Shown piece after piece: positions 23,601 to 34,741 of a stretch of DNA of 64,000 nt. The notes beneath the pieces were generated by a model. It was not told the DNA's origin, made no database searches, and worked only from the letters and a program-made list of their open reading frames with translations. Numbering within the stretch: the first letter of the stretch is position 1; every line of letters starts with the position of its first letter. The position numbers and the translations under genes are program-made. The DNA lies in assembly GCF_011074885.1 (NCBI RefSeq), contig NC_054690.1:2113001-2177000 (forward strand), given 5' to 3'. The stretch comes from Brettanomyces bruxellensis. Lineage: Eukaryota > Ascomycota > Pichiomycetes > Pichiales > Pichiaceae.

Positions 23601-24877
23601 TACAGGCTGTGCAACAGACTCGGCAGATGCTGAATCCGGCATGAAAAGCTTGAAATCCTCAAGCAAGTCGGGCGAGTCGTGGAAAAGCTCAGATATCTCA
23701 CGATATACATCGTAGATCGGCTTGATTCCCTTTTGGTATAGCTGCAAGTTCTCAAGGAAATGCTTGTAGATCTCGGGCCGGCTCGCATACCGCTGCTTAA
23801 TCTTGTTCACGTAGTTTATCGCCTGGTCAAACTCTGCTGGAGATCCCTGTGCAGCAAGTGCTGCCTGCTGGGGTGTCGAAATTTGTGGCTGATTACCATA
23901 AGAAGCAGTAGATGACACAGAGCCGCCACCTGAGCGGGAATTGGCACTAGTAATTGCCCTATATGCTGCAGCACCGGCTGCACCTCGAGATGGACCTGTT
24001 CTTTCTCGGATGCTTTTTCCCAAAGGAGTAGTCACCACTATGATGTTTGGGTCGGCCGTCGAGCACTCAATGGAAAATCCTTCGGGAAGGAACGTGTTGA
24101 ATCCGTCAATTAGCTTCGGATGACCTTTGAAAAGAGCCGAAACACGGTCGATAACTCCGGGCGTGTCGATACTTTGCGACTTGAAGTCTTTCATGATATC
24201 GAGAAACTTGTTGTACACATCGGTGTTGTTCCTGAACTGCAACTTCACCTGATCCAGGTACGAAAGCGCATCTTTCACATTCAATGGCCTATAATTTTGC
24301 TGTACTTGCTGCACCTGTGGCACTTGTTGAGTTTGTTGGACTGATTGGACCGGTTGCTGCCTGTGGTCACTCCCATTCGGGAATCGGGCCATGTTATTGA
24401 TCCCGGGCACCATTTGGTACGTACTTTGGGCTATAGAGAAAGTTGATATGTTAGTAAGCGGTGTTTTCAAAGCTGTCAAACACAATTCCGCAAAGTGGTC
24501 AATACTTACCATTCTCGATCACCGATGGTGGTGGGAGGTTCATTCCAGCACTAATAATAAGAAGGAAGAATGTTAGTAGGATGCTCATGATAATCCAGGC
24601 CGAAATCTCGGAGAAGAGAAAAACAACAACAGAAAAAAATGAACACGGTATTCGATTCGTGTCGGCCTTCAGATTAGGCGATCAAGAGCACAAACAGAAA
24701 CCAGAAGCAATCCAAAGTATCATTATCGATCTTCGAGCTTATCGACGAATCCTCGTGCGAAAAATTCTCTTCTCCACGTTGAAATCCACAACAAATCAGT
24801 TATATCAATACTTACGTATACCCATTTCTTGGTGGATTATTGCCGTATCCAGGTTGCCAATTGTTCTGTGAAGCCAT
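20616..24877 (-). CDS. SIN3: Sin3 histone deacetylase scaffold (three exons)
   Basis: Scaffold of the Rpd3/Sin3 deacetylase corepressor. Exons on the minus strand are 24877-24816, 24550-24510 and 24430-20616, totalling 3918 nt or 1305 aa. The paired amphipathic helix domains are PAH1 at about 82-157, PAH2 at 233-302 and PAH3 at 462-525. The HDAC-interaction region (PSYRLLPKSQTHKPCSGRDE) and a long conserved C-terminal domain follow. Gln/Pro/Ala-rich linkers separate the PAHs. The intron model is supported because an ATG-initiated frame begins MASQNNWQPGYG, all junctions keep frame, and both introns have GTAAGT plus TACTAAC. Without splicing the first ATG frame is closed. The order PFA4-SIN3-RPB11 is as in S. 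cerevisiae. Confidence 0.93.
24431..24509 (-). other. SIN3: SIN3 intron 2 (79 nt)
   Basis: Minus strand: donor GTAAGT at 24509-24504, branch point TACTAAC at 24456-24450, acceptor CTATAG ending at 24431. Together with intron 1 it isolates a 41-nt exon. Reading into this intron from exon 2 meets TGA after three codons. Confidence 0.9.
24551..24815 (-). other. SIN3: SIN3 intron 1 (265 nt)
   Basis: Minus strand: donor GTAAGT at 24815-24810, branch point TACTAAC at 24578-24572, then a T-rich stretch, acceptor TTAG ending at 24551. Splits codon 21 after its second base. Confidence 0.9.
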
Positions 24878-25678
24878 AATTCGATCGATATGGTATTCAC
24901 ACTGTAAAATCAAACACCTGCGTCCCTATGGTCTTTTGGACTCTCAATATTTAGATATAGAGTATCAAACAAAGGAAAAAAAAAGATGATGAAAATAGTT
25001 GCTTTTGATACGTAGACTCGTTCAGATATATGCCCAAGACGTGAAACAATATCTAAAGGCACTAAACAAACGGCGTTCTGCTCTAATGTGGCAAAGCAAT
25101 GGAAACAAAAATAATTTACAAGAGCGGCAAGATTGAGGAAAAGAGAAGTAGTAGTATTAGATAAGAGAATAAAATCTGTGGAGTTGGAGAAGGTGGACAG
25201 GGGGGTTCGACAAAAAAGCACGCACGAAAACTTCACCGGGGCACTTTAATATATTTTCTCTTCTTATGTAAGCCTTTACCTTCTCGATGCTTAACAATGC
25301 CTTCGGCCGCATCTGAGCGTACAATTTTTTTCCCTCACTGTGAATTTGGAAAATGGAGAAGGGAATACGATAAACAAGCACACCTGTGTACGGATGGGTA
25401 AAAAAATATTTCTGTACATGATGTGCGATTACACTGTTTCGAGGCGAACTTTTTCCTCCCGTCAACTTTTTAATTTCTAATTTTTTTTCACCAGACAAAC
25501 GCACAAGATCCATTAAAAGACAAGATACAAGCTGCGAAATACAACATTTAAACGGCGGTGATAGGTTGTGCATTCATCTGCGGTAATACGGTAGTACTCA
25601 GTATTCTGGCTGGATTAGGAGAAATATTATCATAAAGCATATCTTGCAACACGAACCAAAACAAGCCTTTTTTACACA
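24878..25678. other. Divergent promoter region SIN3/RPB11
   Basis: 0.8 kb between divergently transcribed genes. A 138-codon minus-strand frame (25573-25157) begins with ATG but has no recognisable domain. I treat it as unproven rather than as a gene. Confidence 0.55.
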
Positions 25679-26059
25679 ATGAACGCACCGGACAGATTTG
25701 AGCTATTCATTCTTCCAGACGGAGTGTCGAAGATTCAGATTACCCCAGATTCTAGGGTGCCCAATTGTATAATAGTGAAATTTGAAAGGGAAGACCATAC
25801 GCTTGGAAATATGCTCAGGCAGGAACTGATCAACGATCCAAAGGTGATATTTGCTGCATACAAAGTGCAGCATCCGCTTTTTGCGAATTTCTTGATGAGA
25901 ATTCAGACTGAGGATGGTTACAAGCCACGGACTGCACTTAAGAATGCATGTACACGGTTAATTTCCAAGCTGAATGTCTTGAATGAGAAATTCAAGAGGG
26001 AATGGGAGTTGAAATCATTATTAACGGCTACTGAAAATGAGGAGACAGAGGATATATAA
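25679..26059 (+). CDS. RPB11: RNA polymerase II subunit Rpb11
   Basis: Small assembly subunit of RNA polymerase II (126 aa; 120 in S. cerevisiae). It heterodimerises with Rpb3 in an arrangement like the bacterial alpha dimer. [18 protein letters not shown] matches the Rpb11 N terminus. The alpha-like motif [16 protein letters not shown] and the [19 protein letters not shown] segment are hallmark Rpb11 sequences, with a C-terminal helix after that. No intron. It neighbours SIN3, as in S. cerevisiae. Confidence 0.97.
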   Translation: MNAPDRFELFILPDGVSKIQITPDSRVPNCIIVKFEREDHTLGNMLRQELINDPKVIFAAYKVQHPLFANFLMRIQTEDGYKPRTALKNACTRLISKLNVLNEKFKREWELKSLLTATENEETEDI

Positions 26060-26863
26060 GCAAAAGATGCCGCAGAACATGTACATTAAAAGGGATGAAC
26101 GATCAGTGGTTCACGTTATTGTGAAGGAAGATAGTAAACTTAACATTTGAATTTTGTACTAATATAGAGAAAGAATAACGAACAAAAACTAGTGAAAGTG
26201 GGAGGAGAGCATAGTAAAGCAGTATGAGATATGAAAACATGGTAAACATAGTAGAATATGGTAAACATAGTAAATATAGTGGAAAATAGCAGTGAAATAT
26301 TTCAATGCATACGACTACGCGCTAAACATCTTTAAAATTGACATTGTATTTAAATATCAACGACTCCAGTAAGTTTGATTCTAAACACGATCTAATAAAA
26401 GATACACAGTGTTAATAGGGAGGGAAAAGCAAAGCAAGTAGTTAAACGAAAAGAAACGGAAGGACAAACGGAGATAAAAAAAGCGGTTGGAATAATACGG
26501 CAGGAACGACATAAAAGAACAAAATAGCAAGCTCCGAGATTTAAAAGAAGGGAATTGTAGAAAGTAAGCGGAAACGGTGTTGCAACACACAACGTCTATA
26601 ATGCTTATTTATGACTAACGTGATGCACATTCTTATTGGATGTAATCTGCTTTCTTGAAAATCCCGTGCGTTATCATCTGGCCTGAGCCCCATAAATAGA
26701 ACCTTTATTTTTATCTTGATAATTTTTTTTTTTTTTTTTTTTTGGAGGGGGTTCTTTAAATTCTTTCAGGAAGGCTTTAATCTGTTTCAAACCAAAATGA
26801 TGGGTATTTATTTGCTCAAATTCTATATTTATTTTTAGTCTCAGATCAACAGCTCTAGCCACA
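26060..26863. other. Intergenic region between convergent RPB11 and CDC5
   Basis: AT-rich and gene-free. Contains a short direct repeat (ATGGTAAACATAGTA, two copies near 26239-26275) and a long T-run at about 26726-26743. Confidence 0.65.
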
Positions 26864-28834
26864 TCACATAGTTATTTTTTCCTTGAGAGCGTGCTTCATG
26901 AAGTCATACTTAACATTAAAGTACTCATCAGGGTGATCATAGAAATTACCATTCTTGATCACGTGATCCAGGGGAAGCGTTTCAATTTCCTTAGAAGGAG
27001 TGATGTGTGTCATATATTGGCCGTACTGCGAAAGCACAAACTTATGATGGTCCTTAAAGTTGAACTGATAGCTGCCGTTGCTCATTTCAAACATGATGTA
27101 GTTGTCGTCTCTGGTGTATCTTCTTAGATAAAGCGAGTCTGGTGATGCATCCATATTTTCTCTTGCGACATCTGAAAGATGTGCATTCATGTATTTCTGG
27201 AAGAAGTCCACAATCTCGACGTCTTTTAGCAACACAGATGGGACTTCTGCCGACTCAATCAGGCTGATTTTCCAACCGTTGACCGTTTCAGGCTCGACAA
27301 CACAAATCTGACTGTAATCTGGATTTTTCAGCACTGTGTGGCCAGCATTGAAAAGCACACCGATGGAACCTGTAGAGAGCTGATAAGCAAACCCGTGCTT
27401 ATTGGAATAGTCGACCCACTTGGAGACCAAGACTGGAGACTCATCCTGGTACGATGGATCAGGTCTGGATGCACCTTCCTCGATTTGTTTCATGTTCATC
27501 AAAGATTTTGAAAGTGCCTCATTCAGAACTGTTGCCATCCGGCTTTCGAAATTCGCCCGGTTAAGTTCCATGGTGAGTCCTCTTTTGTATGGCTTGATGT
27601 TCACAGACGTCACTTCTCTGTACTTGTCCTTATTGTTGTCCGGCGATAGTGAATGTGGGAGCAGTGTTCTGGGTCTCTCGCTCTGTAGGTCACTCTTTAG
27701 AATTTCTACTGGTGTTGTTGGTCCTGTTCTTCTTGCAGAAGACCTTCCAATTCCGGCCTGGCCTTTCACTTTCTCGAAGTTGATCCTCGATTCTTCCTTC
27801 GTGAGAAAAGAGAAGCCCTTTGGCGCTCTTTTAAGCGACTCCGTAGTCACTGCCGAGGGGAAAGGTCCGCACGTGAACCAATCATATTGCAGGATTTCGT
27901 CCAGTGTTGGTCTGCGTGTTGGATCCGTTTGAAGTATGTCTTGAATTAATACTCTGGCCTCTCGGGACACCGGCGAATTTTCCGGGAATGAGTATTCATT
28001 TCTCTTGATTCTCTCGTAGATAACCTGGACATCTTTTGCCTGGAATGGTGGCTTTCCAAACAATAGTGCAAACATCATGATGCCAATGGCCCAAATATCA
28101 ACCTCAAAGCTGTGACCCGTCTTCTTACCGCCCAAAACTTCTGGTGCAATGTAGTTTGGAGTTCCGCAGATGGTATACCGGCGCTTACTTGGAGAATTAA
28201 TTACCGTGGCCAATCCAAAGTCTCCAATCTTGCAATTCATATCGGGATCGAAGAAGATGTTGCCCAACTTCAAGTCCCGGTGCACCACCATTCTGCGATG
28301 CAAGTATTTCACAGCTCCAATGATCTGAGTCATGAAAAACCGCACCTCTGGCTCACTCACAAGCTTTCTGTGCTTTAGCAAGTCCATTAGTGAGTGGTTG
28401 GGACATATCTCGAGAAGAATGTACACATTAACGTCATCTTCGAAGCAGTCGACAAATTTCACAATGTTTGGATGAGACATGCTTTTGTGGATCTTGATCT
28501 CGGAAAGAAGTTTAGTCTTGGTCTTTTCATTCTTGATCGAGGCTTTGGCAACTGTCTTTGCCGCAAAGATCTTTCCAGTTTCATCTTTCATCTGAAAACA
28601 TCTTGCAAAGCCCCCTTCTCCCAGAAACAGACCACGGTGGTATCCACGTCCATTTCTTGTTCTGACAACACTTGGTGGAGTCTTACAGAGAGCACTCAAC
28701 TTCTGTCTTCTATGATGATGGTGATGAGCATTCTCAGGCTTCGAGATCGATGCTTTTCCAGGAGTGCGGATTATTCCGTTGTTCTTGGCATTGATTTGCA
28801 CATTATTAAGTGCTTGCAATGGCTTTCCAGACAT
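26864..28834 (-). CDS. CDC5: Polo-like kinase Cdc5
   Basis: Mitotic Ser/Thr kinase controlling mitotic exit, cohesin cleavage and cytokinesis. It has 656 aa (705 in S. cerevisiae). The kinase domain spans about 65-320, with glycine loop LGEGGFARC, Lys93, HRDLKLGN with D187, and DFG at 205-207. The activation-loop T221 lies in YTICGTPNYIAPEVL. Two polo boxes follow: WVDYSNKHGFAYQLS (PB1) and a second containing DHHKFVLS, which carries the His-x-Lys-type phosphopeptide pincer. The N terminus is basic with a five-His run. In S. cerevisiae CDC5 lies on another chromosome, so here it interrupts the RPB11-TOP1 neighbourhood. Confidence 0.97.
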   Translation of the reverse strand: MSGKPLQALNNVQINAKNNGIIRTPGKASISKPENAHHHHHRRQKLSALCKTPPSVVRTRNGRGYHRGLFLGEGGFARCFQMKDETGKIFAAKTVAKASIKNEKTKTKLLSEIKIHKSMSHPNIVKFVDCFEDDVNVYILLEICPNHSLMDLLKHRKLVSEPEVRFFMTQIIGAVKYLHRRMVVHRDLKLGNIFFDPDMNCKIGDFGLATVINSPSKRRYTICGTPNYIAPEVLGGKKTGHSFEVDIWAIGIMMFALLFGKPPFQAKDVQVIYERIKRNEYSFPENSPVSREARVLIQDILQTDPTRRPTLDEILQYDWFTCGPFPSAVTTESLKRAPKGFSFLTKEESRINFEKVKGQAGIGRSSARRTGPTTPVEILKSDLQSERPRTLLPHSLSPDNNKDKYREVTSVNIKPYKRGLTMELNRANFESRMATVLNEALSKSLMNMKQIEEGASRPDPSYQDESPVLVSKWVDYSNKHGFAYQLSTGSIGVLFNAGHTVLKNPDYSQICVVEPETVNGWKISLIESAEVPSVLLKDVEIVDFFQKYMNAHLSDVARENMDASPDSLYLRRYTRDDNYIMFEMSNGSYQFNFKDHHKFVLSQYGQYMTHITPSKEIETLPLDHVIKNGNFYDHPDEYFNVKYDFMKHALKEKITM

Positions 28835-30790
28835 TTCTATGTTATATGCAACTCTAATGCTATATGAAAATGCTGATATGCGGTCTAGTATCTAATCTTT
28901 TCTATGGTAGGCTTTGACCTTTATTCCCTATGCTAACTGCTTCAACGCTTCAATGCAGGAAATACTTCAATTAGAGGGCAGGACAAATAAACAGAAGAAG
29001 ATGCAATAGAATGTGTACAACTAAGTGTTTATCAGGTCTATTAGATAACTAAAATGAACGAGATTCAATTTTATTTTAAACTTATCCAACGTAGACTTGT
29101 AATTCTGCTTTTTTTTTCTTTACACTTTTCCTCCTTATTTTTGTATTCTAAATGATATATCCCAGATCACAGATTGTGCTTCTTTGTCCTAAATGCTTTT
29201 CTCTTCTTTATAATTTTCCTATTTCCGACCCATACACTATTTCCTTATTTCTGCTTTCGGATCTTATTGCAATGCGATTTTGTTTACCTCCAGCTATTTA
29301 TCTATTTCCGCATCTGGCTGTTTTCTCAAAAAAATTTTTGTCTACGATAGAAATGTTTCGAGATGCCTGCTTGAAAAATTCATCACACTAATCGTATTAA
29401 TATCGTTTATGTGTATCTTTTAGGGTTCAAAAACACAGAGGAAAGCAACATTGAAAAAAAAAAAAAAATTTAGAAATGAAAGCGGGGCGAACATATTTCC
29501 TGGCGTCAAATAAACAAACAAAACATGGAAATAATTCAGTGTGGGATACTAGTAAAGGAAAGGAAGCGCCGGGAAAAATGCCATCAAGAAAGTACCATGA
29601 ATGTCTCTAATGAGATAAATCGTAACTAGGATATCATGATTAATGGGACATTCTTTATGAAAACATACCAATAGCTTGATCGCCATACTACAAAATTTTT
29701 GATAAAGCAAATTAACATAGACTCAAAGTACAAGTCTCGTTATTCTGAAAAGTGCTTTATCTATAATTAATGTAGTTTGTCTACAGTAGACATTTCAAAT
29801 TAATACCATCGGTATCGTGTGTTGATATTAAAGGTTGCCAATTTATCGCTGCTTATAAATTCTCAAATTCTTCTCTATATTGGGTAAGCACTTTTCGATA
29901 ATGGCTTAGACAGCAAATATTTTTTTGACTTACCGTGCATCAATTCTACAACTATACTATTCTATTTATACCACATCGCATCATTACATCGATCAATGCA
30001 CGCTTTTTGAATTATGATGATGTGCAATCAAGAATTTTTGAATCAAGAAAATTTGTTCACGATCCTTGGTTCCGTTGACTAGCCGAATTATATATAAATA
30101 GTTCTTCCAGTATAACGCATGAAATTTGAAACCGTACACTATAATTAAAAGCATTCAAAACTTCACACTTCTTTGATCCAGCATATCCTTTCAAACAAAA
30201 ATTGGTGCTTCAGTCCAAAACCAGCACTACTTCTTTTATCAATGCTTTCAATCATATTAAAAGTGGATAGCTACAATTTGATACATTTTATCATCAGCTG
30301 ATATTAATCACGTGTAATACCAGAAAGCAATTGAACTCTTTTAACTTTTTTTTTTTTTTTTTGACACACGCGTTTTTTTTGATATTTTTTTCCATCATGA
30401 TCTACGTGAATCTTCCTTTACCTTCTTGCGACAGATCCTTTCTTTCCTGAAAATCTTCACATACACAGATTTCTTTGAATATTAAGATACAAGAATTCAA
30501 ACGAAGCCGATAAGCTTGTGAAGCCACTGATATCTGATTTAGATAATAGCGTGTTGTTATCATTGAACACGTGTCGGGATAATTAGAGCCCCACTTCTAG
30601 TTTTTTTCAGATTTAGGGTTTTGGCGATAGGAACACTATTCTCGGTATATATTTTGGAGCTTTTAGATTTGTGGCACTTAACGCGGTCAGCTTTGGCTTT
30701 TGTGTTCCAAGATATCATTTCAAACGCGCTTATAAGAGCTCACATTACTTTCTATTGAATCCGTTGAGAAACCGAAAGACAAGCATTAAG
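28835..30790. other. Divergent promoter region CDC5/TOP1
   Basis: 1.96 kb with no supportable gene. CACGTG motifs at 30309-30314 and 30568-30573 are Cbf1/Pho4-type sites near TOP1. T-runs occur at about 30347-30362. The last 174 bases (30617-30790) are open in the TOP1 frame but contain no ATG. Confidence 0.6.
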
Positions 30791-33148
30791 ATGGGTGAGT
30801 TAGTTTTAGATTCGGACAATGAAGACGTTCCATTGTCAATATTGCTGAAGGATAGAAGGTCCGTCATGATTAAAGATGAGTATGAGGAAGATGAGGACAG
30901 CTTTGCATCGATTAAAAAGGAAAACTATTCTGTGAAGACAGAAGTTAAAATTGAGGAAGAAAAGAAAGATACACGCGCTTCAAAGAAACGGTCAAGAACA
31001 ACAAAGGTTAAAAATGAAGGTGAAAAGTCCACAAAGAAGAGAAAGACCTCGAAGCGGAAAAATGCAAAAGGCGTGAAAAAGGAGAAAAAAGTGACGGTTA
31101 AAAAAGAGAGGAAACCAAAAAGAAAGCCAAAAACAGAAGCGGAAAAGCGTAAAGAGAGAGAGCTAAAGCTCAAAAAGGAAGAAGAAGAGGCACACATTTA
31201 TAAATGGTGGGAGAATCAGGATGACTTAGATGGAGAAATCAAATGGCACACTCTAGAACACCACGGAGTGATTTTTCCAGATGAATATAAGCCACTGCCA
31301 AAAAGTGTGAAGCTTTTGTATGACGGAAAACCGGTTAGTCTGCCTCCAGAGGCGGAAGAGGTTGCAGGATTTTATGGTGCAATGTTGGAGACGGAACATG
31401 CAAAAAATCCCGTTTTCCAAAAAAACTTCTTCAGGGATTTCAAGGCAGTTTTGAAGGAATCAGGCGGTTGTCCCGAGGCTAAGATTACAAAATTCGAGAA
31501 GTGCGACTTCTCTCATATATACAAGTATTTCGATAAGCAAAGAGAGAAGAAGAGATCGTTGCCTCCTCAGGAGAAAAAGAGAATAAGAGAAAAGAGAGCG
31601 AAAGCGGAAGAAAAGTACAAATTTTGCATGTTGGATGGCCGTAAAGAGCAGGTTGGAAACTTTAAGATTGAGCCTCCGGGACTTTTCCGAGGTCGTGGAG
31701 CGCATCCAAAAACTGGAATGCTCAAGAGACGTGTATATCCAGAACAAGTGACTCTTAATCTTGGAAACGAAGCAGAAGTTCCACTTCCTCCAAAGGGCCA
31801 TAATTGGAAAGAAGTCAGGCATGATAACACTGTTTCGTGGTTGGCAATGTGGCGTGAGAATATTTCCAACTCATTTAAGTACGTGAGATTTGCTAACAAC
31901 TCATCATTAAAGGGAATCAGCGATTTCAAGAAGTTCGAAAAGGCCCGGGCATTGAAAAATGTTATTGACGACATCAGAAAGGACTACCGCAGGAAATTAA
32001 AGTCGAAGTTGATGATTGAGCGGCAAATCGCGACTGCTACTTATTTTATAGATGTGCTAGCATTGAGAGCAGGAGGAGAAAAGTCGGAAGATGAGGCTGA
32101 TACGGTTGGATGTTGCTCTTTGAGATACGAACACATCTTTTTGAGGCCTCCAAACACGGTTATATTTGATTTTCTCGGTAAGGATTCGGTCCGCTTTTAT
32201 CAGGAGGTGGAAGTTGATCCTCAAGTTTTCAAAAACCTTCGGATTTTCAAGAAAACACCCAAAAAACCAGGTGATGATCTATTTGACAGGTTGGATCCAA
32301 GTATTTTGAACAAGTACTTCCACAGTTATCTACCAGGATTGACTGCAAAAGTGTTCCGTACGTACAACGCCTCTAAAACAATGCAGGATCAACTGGATTT
32401 GATCCCCAACAAAGGAACCGTAAACGAGAAAGTGGTTCGTTTCAATGCTGCAAACAGAGAGGTGGCCATCTTATGTAATCACCAGAGAAATGTCAGTAAG
32501 GGATTCGAGGCCAGCTTGCAGAAGATGAACGAAAAAATTGAGGAAATGCAGTGGAGGAAGTTCCGTTTGAAGCGGGTGATGCTCCAATTGGACAAGAATT
32601 TGAAGAGGAAGAAGGGTAAGGCATACTTTGATGAGATAGAAACACTGTCTAAGGAAAAAGAGCAGCAAATAATCAATAGTTTGCTGGAGAAGGAGAAGGA
32701 GAGAAACGAAAAAAGGTATACGAGAGAGAAGCAGAAACTCGATTGGGATAAGAAGACCATTTCACAGAAAGAATACCACGAGCGGCTTGAGAGTTTGAAG
32801 GAAGATAAGAAGAAAAGAGCTGAAAAGCACAGAGAGAAGAGCAAGCAGTTGAAAGCAGAGGCTAGAAACCATAAGTATGACCTATCGGCATCAGTCACTG
32901 TTGAAAAACTCGAAAAACAGGTTGATAAGCTTGAAGAGAGAATACGAAATGCTCATCTTCAGTTGAAAGACAGAGAAGACAACTCCAGTGTCGCCTTATC
33001 CACTTCTAAGGTCAACTACATTGATCCAAGATTGACCGTCATGTTCTCAAAAAAATACGATGTGCCAATTGAAAAGCTGTTTACGAAATCGTTGCGGCAG
33101 AAGTTTGCATGGGCAATCGAGTCTGCTGATAAGGACTGGAGGTTCTAA
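30791..33148 (+). CDS. TOP1: DNA topoisomerase I (type IB)
   Basis: Nuclear enzyme that relaxes supercoils through a transient 3'-phosphotyrosyl link. From the first ATG (30791) it has 785 aa (769 in S. cerevisiae). The N terminus is highly charged and Lys-rich with nuclear-signal-like clusters. The core domain starts at [19 protein letters not shown]. The catalytic core includes [19 protein letters not shown], with the conserved catalytic Arg. A coiled-coil linker precedes the C-terminal active-site motif [10 protein letters not shown], with Y743. In S. cerevisiae TOP1 is adjacent to RPB11. The frame is open for 58 further codons upstream without an ATG; see findings. Confidence 0.97.
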   Translation: MGELVLDSDNEDVPLSILLKDRRSVMIKDEYEEDEDSFASIKKENYSVKTEVKIEEEKKDTRASKKRSRTTKVKNEGEKSTKKRKTSKRKNAKGVKKEKKVTVKKERKPKRKPKTEAEKRKERELKLKKEEEEAHIYKWWENQDDLDGEIKWHTLEHHGVIFPDEYKPLPKSVKLLYDGKPVSLPPEAEEVAGFYGAMLETEHAKNPVFQKNFFRDFKAVLKESGGCPEAKITKFEKCDFSHIYKYFDKQREKKRSLPPQEKKRIREKRAKAEEKYKFCMLDGRKEQVGNFKIEPPGLFRGRGAHPKTGMLKRRVYPEQVTLNLGNEAEVPLPPKGHNWKEVRHDNTVSWLAMWRENISNSFKYVRFANNSSLKGISDFKKFEKARALKNVIDDIRKDYRRKLKSKLMIERQIATATYFIDVLALRAGGEKSEDEADTVGCCSLRYEHIFLRPPNTVIFDFLGKDSVRFYQEVEVDPQVFKNLRIFKKTPKKPGDDLFDRLDPSILNKYFHSYLPGLTAKVFRTYNASKTMQDQLDLIPNKGTVNEKVVRFNAANREVAILCNHQRNVSKGFEASLQKMNEKIEEMQWRKFRLKRVMLQLDKNLKRKKGKAYFDEIETLSKEKEQQIINSLLEKEKERNEKRYTREKQKLDWDKKTISQKEYHERLESLKEDKKKRAEKHREKSKQLKAEARNHKYDLSASVTVEKLEKQVDKLEERIRNAHLQLKDREDNSSVALSTSKVNYIDPRLTVMFSKKYDVPIEKLFTKSLRQKFAWAIESADKDWRF

Positions 33149-33532
33149 AATATTTTTATAAATTGTAAGTTTAAGCTTAAAGTCTGATTTAGTGAGATTG
33201 TAGGCGGTATAGTTTGCATGTTAAAGATTTACTTCTTTTATGGCACTTGTAGAAGACTGCTTCTGCAATGGAAACCTTTTAGTTTCTTGATATAGTTGAA
33301 TGGTATCTGAATAATGCTTGCATGATATTTCACTTTGTATTTGAATTCTTTTCTATTTCTTTCTTCCAATTTTTTTTTTTGGATCTTTTTTGTTCTCAGT
33401 TCTTGCCTGTATCAGCACAAATCGCACTGTTCCAATATAACACATACATTCTTGCTTTGTATACATCAATTATTCACGTGTATAGGGCTGGTTCTTATTG
33501 TGGGGAAGATCAGGTGACAGAAGGCATTCATA
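33149..33532. other. Intergenic region TOP1 to coiled-coil gene
   Basis: TOP1 3' flank and the promoter of the next gene. CACGTG at about 33476. No gene seen. Confidence 0.6.
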
Positions 33533-34735
33533 ATGACCACAAATAATCCAGTGTTCAAGATCCCAAGCAAGAACCCATCGAAATTCCCAAAAGTTGATCT
33601 AGCTTCTGTGGCAGATAAGAACACAATGACAGATGACAACTTGGATCAAAAAAACGACACATTGCACGATTTAGGGTTGAAAGGTGGGCCGCAGAAGATC
33701 AATCCGTTGAATAAAAACAGTCTAAAGATTCAAACTGGAAGAGAGGGGGAAGAAAATGTCAATTCAAGAGTCGATGAGAAGCAGCAAAGGATACAGAAAA
33801 GACAACCACAACAAGGGCAAAGAAAGGGCAAAATTCAAAGGAATGGGAACAGGAAGATGAATTGGAGTGCGAGAGTTCAGTTTCAGCAGCAGCAGCAATT
33901 GTCACTTTCGACTAGAATCGACGATAATTCGACTCTTTATGAACTTGTGGATGATTTGTGTAAAATCACAGCTGCGAATTCCAAGTTGAAAGACGAGATC
34001 TGGTCCCGAATGCAGACATTGTCTGATCGGACAGACTACTTGCAAAAAGAGGAGCAAAAGCGGCAAAAGGCGATTGAATATGAGGAACTTCATCCAAAGG
34101 ATGGATTTATAATTGAACGAAAGACTTTTGATAATCTAGTGAGGAAGCACAAACAAACGGCGATGAAGGATTCAGACTTTAAAATACAGGAGCAGTTTAT
34201 GGAAGACATGAAGACAATGCCTAGTGCGTTTATTTATGGAGATGAATATAGGAAACTACGGCAGAAGGGGATTATTCCAATCGAAAAGAATTCCAGCTCA
34301 TCAGGAATGACTTCAAGCTTGCTATATAAGAGTCTTAAGAGCCTTGTAAGCACTGACAAAACGGGAGACAGCGAAGGAGACATTGGGGATGAAGATGCAA
34401 GCAATGAAGATGGCCAGATTAAAAGAGAGATCAAATACTTGAAGTTAGTGCTAAAAGATAGAATGAAGTATAACGAGGCGCTACTTTCGACAATCAGTGA
34501 GTATGAGAACCAGCTGCTTGAGATAATGGAATGCATGGCACAGAAACACGTGAAGTTGAACAAAGATGAGATTAAGGCAATTAGAGAATACTCAGAGCAG
34601 GTTTCAAAGATGGAAAACCAGATGTACATGGAGTACAGGTCGTATACAGACGTAGAAAACCGAAGTGTGAAATTATATGATGGGGTGGACCGAATTGCCA
34701 ACTACATCGCTGACATGAATTTGAACAAGTGCTAA
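33533..34735 (+). CDS. Unrecognised coiled-coil protein (400 aa)
   Basis: I do not recognise this protein. Residues 1-125 are disordered and rich in Asn, Lys and Gln (IQKRQPQQGQRKGKIQRNG). After that, heptad-like segments run at about 130-195 (TLYELVDDLCKITAANSKL) and 300-395 (REIKYLKLVLKDRMKYNEAL), separated by an acidic loop. There is no membrane segment or catalytic motif. The two-coil architecture resembles structural proteins of spindle poles, kinetochores or RNA-modification complexes, but no specific family is supported. It is transcribed towards RNH201, and the two stop codons are only 6 bp apart. Confidence 0.82.
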   Translation: MTTNNPVFKIPSKNPSKFPKVDLASVADKNTMTDDNLDQKNDTLHDLGLKGGPQKINPLNKNSLKIQTGREGEENVNSRVDEKQQRIQKRQPQQGQRKGKIQRNGNRKMNWSARVQFQQQQQLSLSTRIDDNSTLYELVDDLCKITAANSKLKDEIWSRMQTLSDRTDYLQKEEQKRQKAIEYEELHPKDGFIIERKTFDNLVRKHKQTAMKDSDFKIQEQFMEDMKTMPSAFIYGDEYRKLRQKGIIPIEKNSSSSGMTSSLLYKSLKSLVSTDKTGDSEGDIGDEDASNEDGQIKREIKYLKLVLKDRMKYNEALLSTISEYENQLLEIMECMAQKHVKLNKDEIKAIREYSEQVSKMENQMYMEYRSYTDVENRSVKLYDGVDRIANYIADMNLNKC

Positions 34736-34741
34736 AGAAAT

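Noticed and set aside
25157..25573. 138-codon minus-strand frame in the SIN3/RPB11 promoter
   Set aside because: Starts with ATG and is fairly long, but no domain or family pattern is visible and a frame this long can arise by chance in this much non-coding DNA. Left unannotated; conservation in a sister species would revive it.
30300..30420. CDEI-like ATCACGTG followed by AT-rich DNA, considered as a point centromere
   Set aside because: No CDEIII-like CCG element at the proper distance, and point centromeres are not expected outside Saccharomycetaceae.
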